This document shows positions 44,735 through 52,936 of a stretch of DNA of 64,000 nt, piece by piece (position 1 is the stretch's first letter; every line of letters begins with the position of its first letter). This stretch comes from Verrucomicrobiota bacterium (GTDB taxonomy: Bacteria > Verrucomicrobiota > Verrucomicrobiia > Opitutales > Opitutaceae). The notes below the pieces were generated by a model. That model saw only the letters and a program-made list of their open reading frames with translations. It was not told the DNA's origin and did no database searches. The stretch spans positions 1 to 64,000 of the forward strand of contig JAFAAS010000185.1 of NCBI GenBank assembly GCA_023426435.1, in the 5' to 3' direction. A program made the position numbers and the translations under genes.

Positions 44735-45607
44735 TTATTTTAGTCCAAAGAGAGTGCGGGCGTTTTCGTAGCGGATCCTGGCTTTCTCGGATTCGTCGAG
44801 GGGGAGTTGCTCGAGGGCGTCGACGTTTTGTTTGAGCGAAAACTGCGGGTAGTCGGAGCCGAGCAGGATGTTTTCGATGCCGACATTGCGCAGCGTCCAG
44901 ACGAACTCGTCCTCGACGGGCGAATCGGCGAACAAGGTGACGACGGCGGAGATGTCGAAGTAGATGTTGTCGCCGAAGAGACCCTGCGCGGTGCGGATGA
45001 GTTTGAGGACGTTCCAGAAGCGGAAATTCATGCCGCCGAGGTGGGCGAAGATGAACTTCGTTTTGGGTGCTTTGAGCGCGAGGTTGAAGAGCTTCTCGCT
45101 GTCGCCCGGGAGGATATTGGCGTTGTCGGTGAGGACGATGACGCCGAGTTCGCCGGCGCGTTGGACGAGCGTGAGCACGCGCGGATCGTCGGGATCGAAG
45201 CGCTGGGTGTGCGCGTGGATCTTCAGGACTTTCACGCCGGCGGCGGCGATGCGTTCCAGTTCCTGCAGAGCGGCGTCGCCGTCGTAAGGATGGACGGTGG
45301 CGATCGGCAGCAGCTTGGGATGTTGGGAGGCGAGCGCGATGAGACCATTGTTGCGGGCCTGAATTTCGGCGGGTCGGCCGGCGAGTGCCTGGTTCATGCC
45401 GCCGAACCACATGCCGCCGAGGCCGGCTACTTCGAGTTGGCTGTCTTTTAGCTGCGCTTCATACGCCTGCAACGAGGCGTCGTCGTGCCAGAGGTGAACG
45501 TGCACGTCGAAGAGCGGCGACTGGGCGGTTGCGGTTTGCGACGAGCAGAGCAGGAGCGCGACGCACAGGACGGAAAGTCGACGGGCGAAACGGGGAACGA
45601 GGAGCAT
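44735..45607 (-). CDS. Secreted amidohydrolase-2-type metal-dependent hydrolase
   Basis: After a signal peptide (LSVLCVALLLCSSQTATAQ), the TIM-barrel core shows the amidohydrolase ligands: His36 and His38 in FDVHVHLWH, KIHAH, FAHLGGMNF and GSDYPQ. The family usually decarboxylates or hydrolyses cyclic carboxylates; the substrate here is unknown. The ATG matches the signal peptide. It lies 30 bases downstream of the NYN/PIN-type gene on the same strand. Confidence 0.9.
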   Translation of the reverse strand: MLLVPRFARRLSVLCVALLLCSSQTATAQSPLFDVHVHLWHDDASLQAYEAQLKDSQLEVAGLGGMWFGGMNQALAGRPAEIQARNNGLIALASQHPKLLPIATVHPYDGDAALQELERIAAAGVKVLKIHAHTQRFDPDDPRVLTLVQRAGELGVIVLTDNANILPGDSEKLFNLALKAPKTKFIFAHLGGMNFRFWNVLKLIRTAQGLFGDNIYFDISAVVTLFADSPVEDEFVWTLRNVGIENILLGSDYPQFSLKQNVDALEQLPLDESEKARIRYENARTLFGLK

Positions 45608-45637
45608 GGGACTTTTGTGAATGGTGGGTAAGGCGAA

Positions 45638-46360
45638 CTAGGAAGCGGCGGGTGGTTTTGGGGACATCGGGGTGGGGATCTGAGATTGGTAGGTGATCGC
45701 GTTGTTGGAGCCGATGGTGAGCAGTCCGGCGGCGGCGAGGGAGTCGATTTTTTGGTTGAGCTCGGTTTCGGAGAGCCGGTTGCCGTAGCAGTTGCTGATG
45801 TGGCTGAGGAGGCTCTTTTTCGTTTTCGGGCGCGGGCTGCCGTCGGTGCGCAAACGCGTGACGAGTTTTTCCAGCACCTCGTCCGAAGCGTCGATGGGTG
45901 CGGAAGTCGCGGTGATGGAAGCCGCGGGTGTTTTCTTCTTCGGAGCGGTTTTCTTTTTGGGCGTGGTTCGCGCGGCGGCGGAGGGGAGGAAAGGTAGTTC
46001 GCCGAACGAGGCGCAGCGCGACGCGGCTACGTGGGCGCTTGCGAGGTGAGCGAGCAGCGGGTCGAAATCCTTGTCGCGCGACACGACATGAAGCGTGCTG
46101 CCGGGCGAGCTGGCGGCGGCGCGTCCGAGATGATAAGCGAGGATGAGATCGAGAGCGTTGCGACCGGCGACGTCGGTTTGGATCAGCGCCACCTTGCTGG
46201 CGTGGCGGCTGACCTGGAGCGCGAGTTTCATATCGATTTTCGTCTGCGTCTTGCCGATCAGGACGGTCACGAAAACGGCGAGAGGAGCGATGGCGTCGAG
46301 ATCGAAGGTCGGAACGTTTTCGAAATCGACGAAGACAAGATGGGCGGGGTGGCCGGACAT
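45638..46360 (-). CDS. NYN/PIN-type ribonuclease-like protein with C-terminal winged-helix-like domain
   Basis: The N-terminal half has PIN/NYN-type metal-site landmarks: LVFVDFENVPTFD, NALDLILAYHLG and VVSRDKDFDPLLAHL. These acidic positions form the active site of ribonucleases in the superfamily. A lysine-rich linker (TPKKKTAPKKKT) leads to a helical domain ending LAAAGLLTIGSNNAITY, which resembles an OST-HTH or winged-helix nucleic-acid-binding module. Together these suggest an RNA-targeting enzyme. A decayed fragment of a similar 3' end lies near 51.05 kb. Confidence 0.78.
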   Translation of the reverse strand: MSGHPAHLVFVDFENVPTFDLDAIAPLAVFVTVLIGKTQTKIDMKLALQVSRHASKVALIQTDVAGRNALDLILAYHLGRAAASSPGSTLHVVSRDKDFDPLLAHLASAHVAASRCASFGELPFLPSAAARTTPKKKTAPKKKTPAASITATSAPIDASDEVLEKLVTRLRTDGSPRPKTKKSLLSHISNCYGNRLSETELNQKIDSLAAAGLLTIGSNNAITYQSQIPTPMSPKPPAAS

Positions 46361-46439
46361 GGAGTGGGTGGCGTGGACGAGGGGCGAGGCTAAATCGGGG
46401 CGTTTAGAGCATCTTCAGAAAAACGATAGCCCTTCAGGT

Positions 46440-46510
46440 GAACCACAGAGGCACAGAGGCACGGAGAGATCCCGTGGCCTTCCTCTGTGTGCTCGGTGCC
46501 TTCGTGGTTC
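46440..46510. repeat. Imperfect inverted repeat, GAACCACAGAGGCAC type
   Basis: About 29 bases starting GAACCACAGAGGCAC face a diverged reverse copy ending GTGCCTTCGTGGTTC, around a 14-base spacer. The surrounding 272-base gap otherwise holds only an AT-rich patch near 46.54-46.57 kb. On the minus strand this patch could be a promoter for the NYN/PIN gene. Confidence 0.65.
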
Positions 46511-46632
46511 AAATCGGGATTTCCGATTCGGCCGACGGCCATAACATTATTTAATATGCTATAGGTCCGCGGCGACCTTGGCGACGGTGCACGCGAGGGG
46601 GTGGTGCTTTTCACGGTTGGGCGTCGCGCGTT

Positions 46633-47289
46633 CTACATGTCGCGGTCACGAGAAAAGCCCAGCGCGCGGAGCTCGTTCAAATGAAACGGAGCGGAGGCGA
46701 GCACGTCCTGAAGTTTTGCGAGGGCGTCGGCGAGCGTCGGCACATCGCAGGTGGCGAGGTCGTCGTCGCTGTCGTGGAGATGGACGCCCCAAGCACTGGC
46801 CGGGTCGGCGCTGAGTTGGAGGAGCGAGCCGTGCAGATAGTTGCCGGGGATTCCGGGATGGGCGCCGGCGCCGGGCACGAGAATAAGGGTGTGCACGGGA
46901 TCGCGCGCGATGACACCGCCGTGTTTGCGGTGATGCGCCGGGCGACCGACCACACGAAGCCGGAGGCTCTCGGCTTTGGCGTGGAGCGCGGTGGGCAACG
47001 AGGCGACGTAGCGATCGAAGATGGCGGCGTTGGGCTCGAGCGCGTCGGGGTCGATGGTGCCGTTGTTGAGGGCTTCGAGATTGTTGGCGTGGAAACAGGG
47101 GCGCGCGGTCAGCGAACGCACGGTGACGAAACCGCCGGCGTGATCGGCGTCGGGATAAATTTGATGTGAGGCTTGGAGGCGTCGGAGCGCGTCCTGATAG
47201 GCCGGCGTTGACGGGACTGCGCCGGTGGGGCTGCGTTCGATCAGATCGAGGACATTGTGATCGAACTCCGCGTGGGGATCGTGGGGCAT
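46633..47289 (-). CDS. Hypothetical protein, 218 aa
   Basis: I do not recognise a family. The protein is cytoplasmic by appearance, with segments HNVLDLIERSPTGAVPSTPAY, LEALNNGTIDPDALEPN, HHRKHGGVIARDPVHTLILVPGAG and HLHDSDDDLATCDV. A histidine cluster in the middle (HHRKH) could bind metal, which is speculative. The ATG at 47289 begins MPHDPHAEFDHN; the upstream extension is atypical. Confidence 0.62.
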   Translation of the reverse strand: MPHDPHAEFDHNVLDLIERSPTGAVPSTPAYQDALRRLQASHQIYPDADHAGGFVTVRSLTARPCFHANNLEALNNGTIDPDALEPNAAIFDRYVASLPTALHAKAESLRLRVVGRPAHHRKHGGVIARDPVHTLILVPGAGAHPGIPGNYLHGSLLQLSADPASAWGVHLHDSDDDLATCDVPTLADALAKLQDVLASAPFHLNELRALGFSRDRDM

Positions 47290-47486
47290 GGTGCGATCCA
47301 AGGCGGGCGTTGGCGGGAAGACGAGGATTTGTAACGACGGATGGATACGGATGGACACGGGTGGGGGAAGGAGGACGGGCGCCACGAATGGAAGCGAAGA
47401 GGCACGAATCGGCGGCGGAGGGTTTATCGCGCGCCGGCGGGCGAAGTTGGCGTTGCGAGAAGGGAGTGTGGGTTCACGATGCGGAG

Positions 47487-49016
47487 ATGGCTTCCGCCTT
47501 GTTGACGTTTCAGTCGGTCGAGTTCGCGCATCCGGGGATGACGGCGCCGTTGTTTTCCGATTTGACGGTGCAGTTTCCGTCGGGATGGACGGGCATCGTG
47601 GGGCCGAATGGCGCGGGGAAGACGACGTTGCTAAAAGTCGCGACGGGCGAGCTGAGCGCGCAAAGCGGTGTGGTGCAGCGGCAGGGACTCGCGTTGTATG
47701 TGGCGCAGCGCACGGATGAGCCGCCGGAGTTTTTCGAGGATTTCATCTGGGCGCCCGACGCGGGTGTGCTCAAGGCGCGTCTGCGCGTGAGCGAGGAATG
47801 GCCGGAGCGCTGGTCGACGCTGAGTCATGGCGAGCGGAAACGCGCGCAGATCGCGGTGGCGTTGTGGCGCGAACCGGCGGTGCTAGCACTCGACGAGCCG
47901 AGCAATCACATCGACGCGGAAGCGCGGCGGTTGTTGTGGCAGGCGTTGCGGGAGTTTGGCGGGATCGGCCTGCTGGTGAGTCACGATCGCACGCTGCTCG
48001 ACGAGCTGTGCACGCAATGCCTGTTGCTCGATCCGCCGGATGCGGTGATGCGGCCGGGCGGGGTGACGGAGGCGTTGGAGCAGCAGGAACGGGAGGAGCA
48101 CTCGGCGCGCAACGCCAGTGAAGCGTTGCAGCGCACGGCGAACCGCCTGCAGGCGGAGGCGCAACGCCGGCGGGTGATCGCGGAGCAGAAGGCGGCCGCG
48201 GCGCGCGGCTCGAAGCAGAAGAAGATTCCGGCGAACGACCACGATGGACGCGCGATGCGCAATCTCGCCAAGGTGTCTGGCAAGGATGCTTATGCGGGAA
48301 GGATGGTGGCGCAGATGAACCAGCGCGCGAGAAAAGTGAACGCGCAGCGCGCGGACATTACGGTGAAGAAGCGCTATGAGACGGGCATTTGGGTCGAAGG
48401 GGCTTCGTTCATGCCGCGGGATTTTTTGCTGCGTTTGCCGGCGGGTCAGTTGCCGCTGGGTGGCGGACGCGTGTTGCGATTTCCCGATCTGGAAATCGGC
48501 GGAACGAGCCGCATCGCGTTGAGAGGTGCGAATGGTTTGGGGAAGAGCACGCTCGTGCGGCATGTGTTGGAGCGGCTGCAATTGCCGGAGGAGAAGATCG
48601 TGACGGTGCCGCAGGAAATCACGGCGGAGGAATCGCGGACGTTGTTGGAGGCGGTCAAGCGACTGCCGAATGACGAGCGCGGCCGCGTGATGACGACGAT
48701 CAGCCGGCTGGGGTCGCGACCGGCGCGGTTGTTGGAAAGCGCGCTGCCGAGTCCGGGTGAAGTGCGCAAGCTGCTGCTCGCAATCGGCATTGTGCGCGGG
48801 CCGCATCTGATCGTGATGGACGAGCCGACGAATCACATGGATTTGCCGGGCATCGTTTGTCTCGAGGAGGCCCTCGCGGATTGTCCCTGTGCGATGTTGC
48901 TCGTGAGCCACGACGAAGCGTTTCTCGAGAAGATCACGGAGACGGACTGGCGGTTGGTGAAGGACGACGGCGGGGATTCGCGAGTGGAGGTCGAGACTCT
49001 GGCGAGACGGGTCTGA
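47487..49016 (+). CDS. ABC-F family ATPase
   Basis: Two ABC domains on one chain without membrane segments define ABC-F, a family of ribosome-associated translation factors and antibiotic-protection proteins. The first domain has VGPNGAGKTTLL, TLSHGERKRAQIA and LALDEPSNHID. The interdomain linker is long and basic. The second domain has RGANGLGKSTLV and LIVMDEPTNHMD, but its signature region reads LPSPGEVRKLLLAIG, where LSGGE-like would be expected. The 509-residue start at ATG 47487 removes a low-quality in-frame extension. Whether it confers resistance or serves a housekeeping role cannot be told. Confidence 0.9.
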   Translation: MASALLTFQSVEFAHPGMTAPLFSDLTVQFPSGWTGIVGPNGAGKTTLLKVATGELSAQSGVVQRQGLALYVAQRTDEPPEFFEDFIWAPDAGVLKARLRVSEEWPERWSTLSHGERKRAQIAVALWREPAVLALDEPSNHIDAEARRLLWQALREFGGIGLLVSHDRTLLDELCTQCLLLDPPDAVMRPGGVTEALEQQEREEHSARNASEALQRTANRLQAEAQRRRVIAEQKAAAARGSKQKKIPANDHDGRAMRNLAKVSGKDAYAGRMVAQMNQRARKVNAQRADITVKKRYETGIWVEGASFMPRDFLLRLPAGQLPLGGGRVLRFPDLEIGGTSRIALRGANGLGKSTLVRHVLERLQLPEEKIVTVPQEITAEESRTLLEAVKRLPNDERGRVMTTISRLGSRPARLLESALPSPGEVRKLLLAIGIVRGPHLIVMDEPTNHMDLPGIVCLEEALADCPCAMLLVSHDEAFLEKITETDWRLVKDDGGDSRVEVETLARRV

Positions 49017-49026
49017 GCGGGGGACC

Positions 49027-49171
49027 GGTTTAGACCACGGATGGGCACGAATTCACACGAAGGGCAGAGCCGGTTGGGAGATCAGAATTCTAAGGGCGCG
49101 GAAACGTGGAGCCGGAATGATTCGGTTTAAACCACGGATGGACGCGGATTCACACGGATGAAGAGCCGGTG
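49027..49171. repeat. Two copies of the ACCACGGATGG intergenic repeat
   Basis: The first copy (49027-49075) reads CCGGTTTAGACCACGGATGG... and CACACGAAGG. The second (49111-49171) reads GCCGGAATGATTCGG, ACCACGGATGGACGCGG and CACACGGATGAAGAGCCGG. Both share blocks with the element at 44654. They fill the gap between the ABC-F and CvfB-like genes. Confidence 0.75.
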
Positions 49172-49264
49172 AGGAAATAGGATTTTCGGAAGGCTGAAAC
49201 GTGACGGACGTCAGCGGCGAACGGGCTCGCGGGAGCGCGGGAGGGGCGTCACGTTGCGGGACGC

Positions 49265-50122
49265 ATGGCTCTGATTGGAAAACGCAACACGCTCCGCATT
49301 CTTCGCGCGGCGACTCCGGGACTTTATCTCGATGGCGGGCCGCTCGGGGAGATTTTGCTGCCCGGGCGATATATTCCGAAAGGCGCGCGGGCGGGCCAGA
49401 CGATCGACGTGTTCGTGTATCGAGATTCTGAGGACAGGCTGGTCGCGACGACGGAGACGCCTTTTGCCGAGGTGGGGGAGTTTGCGTTGTTGCGAGTCGT
49501 GAACGTGACGGCGGGGGTGGGCGCGTTTTTGGATTGGGGATTGGAGAGGGATCTATTGTTGCCGATGCGGGAACTCGGCGGGCCGGTGAGGCGGGGCGAT
49601 TGGGTTTTGGTGTATGTTTCGCTGGATTCGAGAACGGAGCGGATTGTCGCGAGTGGGCGGATCAACCGGCATTTGAACCTGACGCCGGCGACGTATGCGG
49701 AAGGGCAGGCGGTGAAGCTGATCGTGGCGGGGGAAACTCCGCTCGGCTACAACGTGATCGTCGAGCATGCGCACCGCGGATTGTTGTATCGCTCGGAACT
49801 CGCGGGACCGTTGACGCTGGGCGAGCCGCTGGACGGTTTTGTGCGTCGCGTGCGACCGGATGGGAAGATCGATTGTGCGCTGGATCGCGCGGGCTTTCAG
49901 CGGATCGAGCCGATTGCGCAGGACATTCTGGAAACGCTGAAGGTGGCGGGAGGGGCGTTGCCGTTGCACGACAACAGTTCGCCAGAGGAAATTCGCGCGG
50001 CGCTTGGCATCAGCAAGAAGGCGTTCAAGCAGGCGATCGGGGGGCTGTTTCGTGAGCGGTTGATTTTTATCAATGCGCGCGAGATCCGGCTGGTGCCGCG
50101 GGGAGAGGGCGGAGGGTCATAG
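49265..50122 (+). CDS. CvfB-like S1-domain RNA-binding protein
   Basis: The protein has tandem S1-type OB folds (about residues 1-70, 75-140 and 150-215) and a C-terminal winged helix (SPEEIRAALGISKKAFKQAIGGLFRERLIF). This is the layout of CvfB/YitL. Landmark phrases include LPGRYIPKGARAGQTIDVFVY, NVTAGVGAFLDWGLERDLLLP and RVRPDGKIDCALDRAGF. Family members influence virulence-gene and stress RNA control in Firmicutes. It is cytoplasmic. Confidence 0.9.
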   Translation: MALIGKRNTLRILRAATPGLYLDGGPLGEILLPGRYIPKGARAGQTIDVFVYRDSEDRLVATTETPFAEVGEFALLRVVNVTAGVGAFLDWGLERDLLLPMRELGGPVRRGDWVLVYVSLDSRTERIVASGRINRHLNLTPATYAEGQAVKLIVAGETPLGYNVIVEHAHRGLLYRSELAGPLTLGEPLDGFVRRVRPDGKIDCALDRAGFQRIEPIAQDILETLKVAGGALPLHDNSSPEEIRAALGISKKAFKQAIGGLFRERLIFINAREIRLVPRGEGGGS

Positions 50123-50177
50123 TAACGTGCAGAGCGAGTTGGGGTAGGTTTTGAGGAAGGCTGAGGGCTCACAAGAA

Positions 50178-51038
50178 CTACGAAGCGGCGAGCGGAGTTG
50201 GGGGTGGCGGGGGCGGCGGCGAAACCAGCGAGCGGCGTTTGAACCAAAACGCTAATGCACCGACGGGCAATGAGACGGAGACGATCCATGGCGAATAGAT
50301 GCTCGCGGCGAAAGCGCTGACGCCGAGGAGGTGAAGCGAAATAGGAGAGAAGCTGATTTCTCCCGTGGTCCAGTTGAGCGACGAGGAGGTGAGGCCAAGA
50401 AGAATGAAGATCATCCAGAGCCACTTGCGCGGGAGATTTGGGGTGCGTGCACAAACGATCAGCGTGGTGACGATGAAAAGCGGGATGGCCATAGCGCTAC
50501 CAATGAAAACGTAGTGCTGGGTGCGGGCGTTTTTGAAGGAGAGCGCGTTGATCTCCTGCAGCGACGCGGCGAGGGGTTGAGCGCGCATGCCGATGATTTG
50601 GGGGGCGCTGCTTGGGAATTCACGCCAGGCGGCGTTGACGAGGATCCATTTGGAAGCGTAGCCGAATTGATAGGTGAGATTGTAGTCCGTGTGGTTGTTA
50701 AATGAGGTGTGGGTGTAGTATCCGACAAGATTGGTGACAGCCGGCGGTTCCGCGGGCAGGAGCGAGCGCATCTCCCGCAGCTGCGCGATCTCGTTTCCTG
50801 AACGCAGCTGTGGCTCCAGTTCGGCGGCGAGAGCGTCGAGGTCGCCGTCGATGAGACGTTGGATATAGGTGCGCGCGATCTGCTCTTTCTCGTCGTTGGC
50901 AAATTGCTCGATCATCGTGGCGGGCGAGCAGCCGGTGAGAAGGACGATGAAGAGGAAGGCGCAGGCGGAGAGGTGAGATTTCAGGAGCGCGGTGAGAATG
51001 CCAGCGAGCGGGGGCGTGTTGGGCGATCGTGACGACAT
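50178..51038 (-). CDS. Lipoprotein with C-terminal membrane helices, 286 aa
   Basis: The N-terminus has a lipobox (FLFIVLLTGCS) followed by a soluble stretch (about 40-165) and three or four hydrophobic segments (IGSAMAIPLFIVTTLIVCA, WLWMIFILLGLTSSS, LLGVSAFAASIYSPWIVSVSLPV). It ends in a polyproline tail. Membrane helices on a lipoprotein are unusual, so the N-terminus may instead be a plain membrane anchor. No family is recognised. It lies directly downstream of the frameshifted lipoprotein on the same strand. Confidence 0.68.
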   Translation of the reverse strand: MSSRSPNTPPLAGILTALLKSHLSACAFLFIVLLTGCSPATMIEQFANDEKEQIARTYIQRLIDGDLDALAAELEPQLRSGNEIAQLREMRSLLPAEPPAVTNLVGYYTHTSFNNHTDYNLTYQFGYASKWILVNAAWREFPSSAPQIIGMRAQPLAASLQEINALSFKNARTQHYVFIGSAMAIPLFIVTTLIVCARTPNLPRKWLWMIFILLGLTSSSLNWTTGEISFSPISLHLLGVSAFAASIYSPWIVSVSLPVGALAFWFKRRSLVSPPPPPPPTPLAAS

Positions 51039-51050
51039 GAGGAGATGTCC

Positions 51051-51100
51051 TGGAATCGGTAGGTAATCGCGTCGGCCGAGCGGAGGGTGAGCAGGCCGTT
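51051..51100 (-). pseudogene. Decayed fragment resembling the 3' end of the NYN/PIN gene
   Basis: Read on the minus strand it encodes ANGLLTLRSADAITYRF, close to AAGLLTIGSNNAITYQS at the end of the NYN/PIN-type protein (45681-45732). The DNA also aligns without gaps over about 50 bases (shared GGTAGGT, ATCGCGT and GGTGAGCAG blocks). No start or upstream domain is left, so it appears to be a remnant. Confidence 0.5.
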
Positions 51101-51170
51101 AGCAGTCGAGTTTCGATGAAGGGGGCGGTGTCGATCCGCGCAGGATAGGGTGGTCCGTGGGACTCTGTTG

Positions 51171-51709
51171 CTACCGGGTGCTGGCGTAGGCCGCGGCGAT
51201 CGCTTGCTGTATTTGCTCTCTATTCCTCGCGAGCGCGGGAGGCTTGGCGTTCTTGACCATCCATCGCCGTTTTTCTTTTTCAGCGTGTAGCGCTGATAGC
51301 CGAGCATCCCCATTGTTAGGGCGTGAGCCAGTCCATGTTGTGGCCCTCCGGTCCCCGCTTTCCATTCTGTCCAAGTGTTATCCCAATAGCGAAATTGTTC
51401 GCAGGAGACGCTTACCGTATAGCGGTGGGTAACGCCGTTCATTCGGTCCGTATCAGTCACTTTCAGCGGCTGAAGTTGAATGAAGGGTTTGTTGAGCTCT
51501 ATTAGGCGGAATTTTCCCGCGGCGGTTTTAGTTTCCAACGCGGACCAGCGGCCGTCGCGCTCAATGAACCTCTGGTTGAGCACACTCATCGCGAAAACTT
51601 CGGCTTCGTTCAGCGCCCGGGTCTCAGTTTTCTCGGCGCAACCTATTAGGCCCAGCATTGGAAAGAGAGCCATCACGCCTGCTAGCAGCTGCTTAAGGTC
51701 GAACCGCAT
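51171..51709 (-). pseudogene. Frameshifted lipoprotein gene
   Basis: An ATG begins MRFDLKQLLAGVMALFPMLGLIGC, a lipobox-bearing signal. A soluble domain follows (NEAEVFAMSVLNQRFIERDG, TVSVSCEQFRYWDN) to about position 51280. Past two T5 runs (A5 on the coding strand) the sensible peptide continues in another frame as MVKNAKPPALARNREQIQQ and IAAAYASTR, ending at 51171. The original frame instead runs on into odd sequence to 50981, over the start of the next gene. This points to a frameshift at roughly 51256-51280, through mutation, assembly error or slippage. Confidence 0.6.
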
Positions 51710-51734
51710 TTTCTTTATAGAGCTCCGGAGTGCA

Positions 51735-52568
51735 TTATGCCGCGCGCACGGTTCGGCAGGTCGGGTAGTTGGAGCAGCCCCAAAATGAGTTGCCTGCATT
51801 CGAGCCGCGTTTGGCTGTGCGTTTCACCATGGTCGCGCCGCAGGTTGGGCAAGCTATCGAGGCCACGGAGAGATGCTGTTCGATCAGAGCCGGTGCTGCG
51901 GAATCCGTCTTGGGTAACGACGTGATGACCGACGGCGTTGGTATGGTAGCTTTTTGCACGGATTGAACCAACGACAGCAACGCGGCGCCATCGACCAACT
52001 CGACGGGCTTGCCCTCGGCGAAGGCAACGGCTTCTCGGGTGAAGCGCCCCGACGTGACAACAATGACCTTGTCGGCGTTGTGATGGGTGAGCAGGCCGAA
52101 TTGTTCACGGATGATAGGTGCACCGACGGACTGGGTCTTCCAGCGCTTGCATTGGACCAAGGCGGTCTGGCCATCCTTGCGAAGGATCAGATCAATCCCT
52201 CCATCGGCTCCCCCCGCGATAGATTCTTCTACCGTGTAACCTTTGCGACGATAGGCCTCACCAACTAACCACTCAAACTGCTGCCAGGTTAGTGCACGTA
52301 ACGATTCGAGATCGCGCTGGGAGTCGAGGAGGGCGCGCTTCTTTGCGGCCATCACGGCGGAGACTACAGCTAGCAGACCGAGTCCGATAAGTGCGAACCA
52401 CGACAGGCCAGCGGCAGACTTCGCGAAAGCGGCCCAGAACAAATTATCGAAGTCGATGCCGGGAAGAACCCAACGTAGGGAGACGAAAGTAGCCACCGCG
52501 AATATTGCGCTGACCTGCCATGGTAGCATTACGAGGATTTCGACGAGGGAGGGGTTCCGGCGGAACAT
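51735..52568 (-). CDS. Membrane-anchored Mrr-type nuclease with zinc ribbon
   Basis: The 277-residue protein has two N-terminal membrane helices (about 14-35 and 50-73). An Mrr_cat-like restriction-endonuclease fold follows, with Glu104, Asp126 in GGADGGIDL and a QCKRWK motif at 139-144. A zinc ribbon closes it, with Cys240, 243, 265 and 271 (CPTCG and CSNYPTC, as in topoisomerase I C-terminal ribbons). Proteins with this layout are often annotated as restriction endonucleases. It may cleave or survey foreign or modified DNA at the membrane. The gene sits in an apparently lower-GC stretch. Confidence 0.85.
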   Translation of the reverse strand: MFRRNPSLVEILVMLPWQVSAIFAVATFVSLRWVLPGIDFDNLFWAAFAKSAAGLSWFALIGLGLLAVVSAVMAAKKRALLDSQRDLESLRALTWQQFEWLVGEAYRRKGYTVEESIAGGADGGIDLILRKDGQTALVQCKRWKTQSVGAPIIREQFGLLTHHNADKVIVVTSGRFTREAVAFAEGKPVELVDGAALLSLVQSVQKATIPTPSVITSLPKTDSAAPALIEQHLSVASIACPTCGATMVKRTAKRGSNAGNSFWGCSNYPTCRTVRAA

Positions 52569-52936
52569 AAGATTAAAAGCTTTCGACGTTGCCTGCGAGA
52601 ATGCGGATTAGCGGCACGTAGATCGGAGGCCGTATAGGGGCGAACCTTGAAAAAGCTGCGCTCCAGGCGGTGCGGAACTTCCTGAAGCGGGGCGGCGCAG
52701 GAAGTGGAGAGGTCAAGGCACGGTAAACAGGGGGCGCCGGATCAGCATCAGCGACGAACGCTTTGATCTTTTGACGTGCGGCGACTCGAGAAGACATCAA
52801 GCAGAAGCGGGAAGCCGCCGGTTATGTGAAACGATTTTGTAGGTGCAATTCAATTACCGCGAGGTGGGTCAGGGAAGACGACGGGAAGAGAAAGATTGGT
52901 TTGGCGGGGAGCGATGGAGTGGGTTGGGTGAGGGAC
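52569..52936. other. 368-base gap with no convincing gene
   Basis: A 75-codon minus-strand frame (52573-52800) ends four bases before the Mrr-type gene's start, but its arginine/proline-rich product has no recognisable features and no ribosome site. The rest includes the region upstream of the quinone oxidoreductase. I see no terminator hairpin, repeat or RNA gene. Confidence 0.5.

Noticed and set aside
52573..52800. 75-codon minus-strand frame ahead of the Mrr-type gene
   Set aside because: No ribosome site, signal, domain or recognisable composition; mentioned only as part of the gap.
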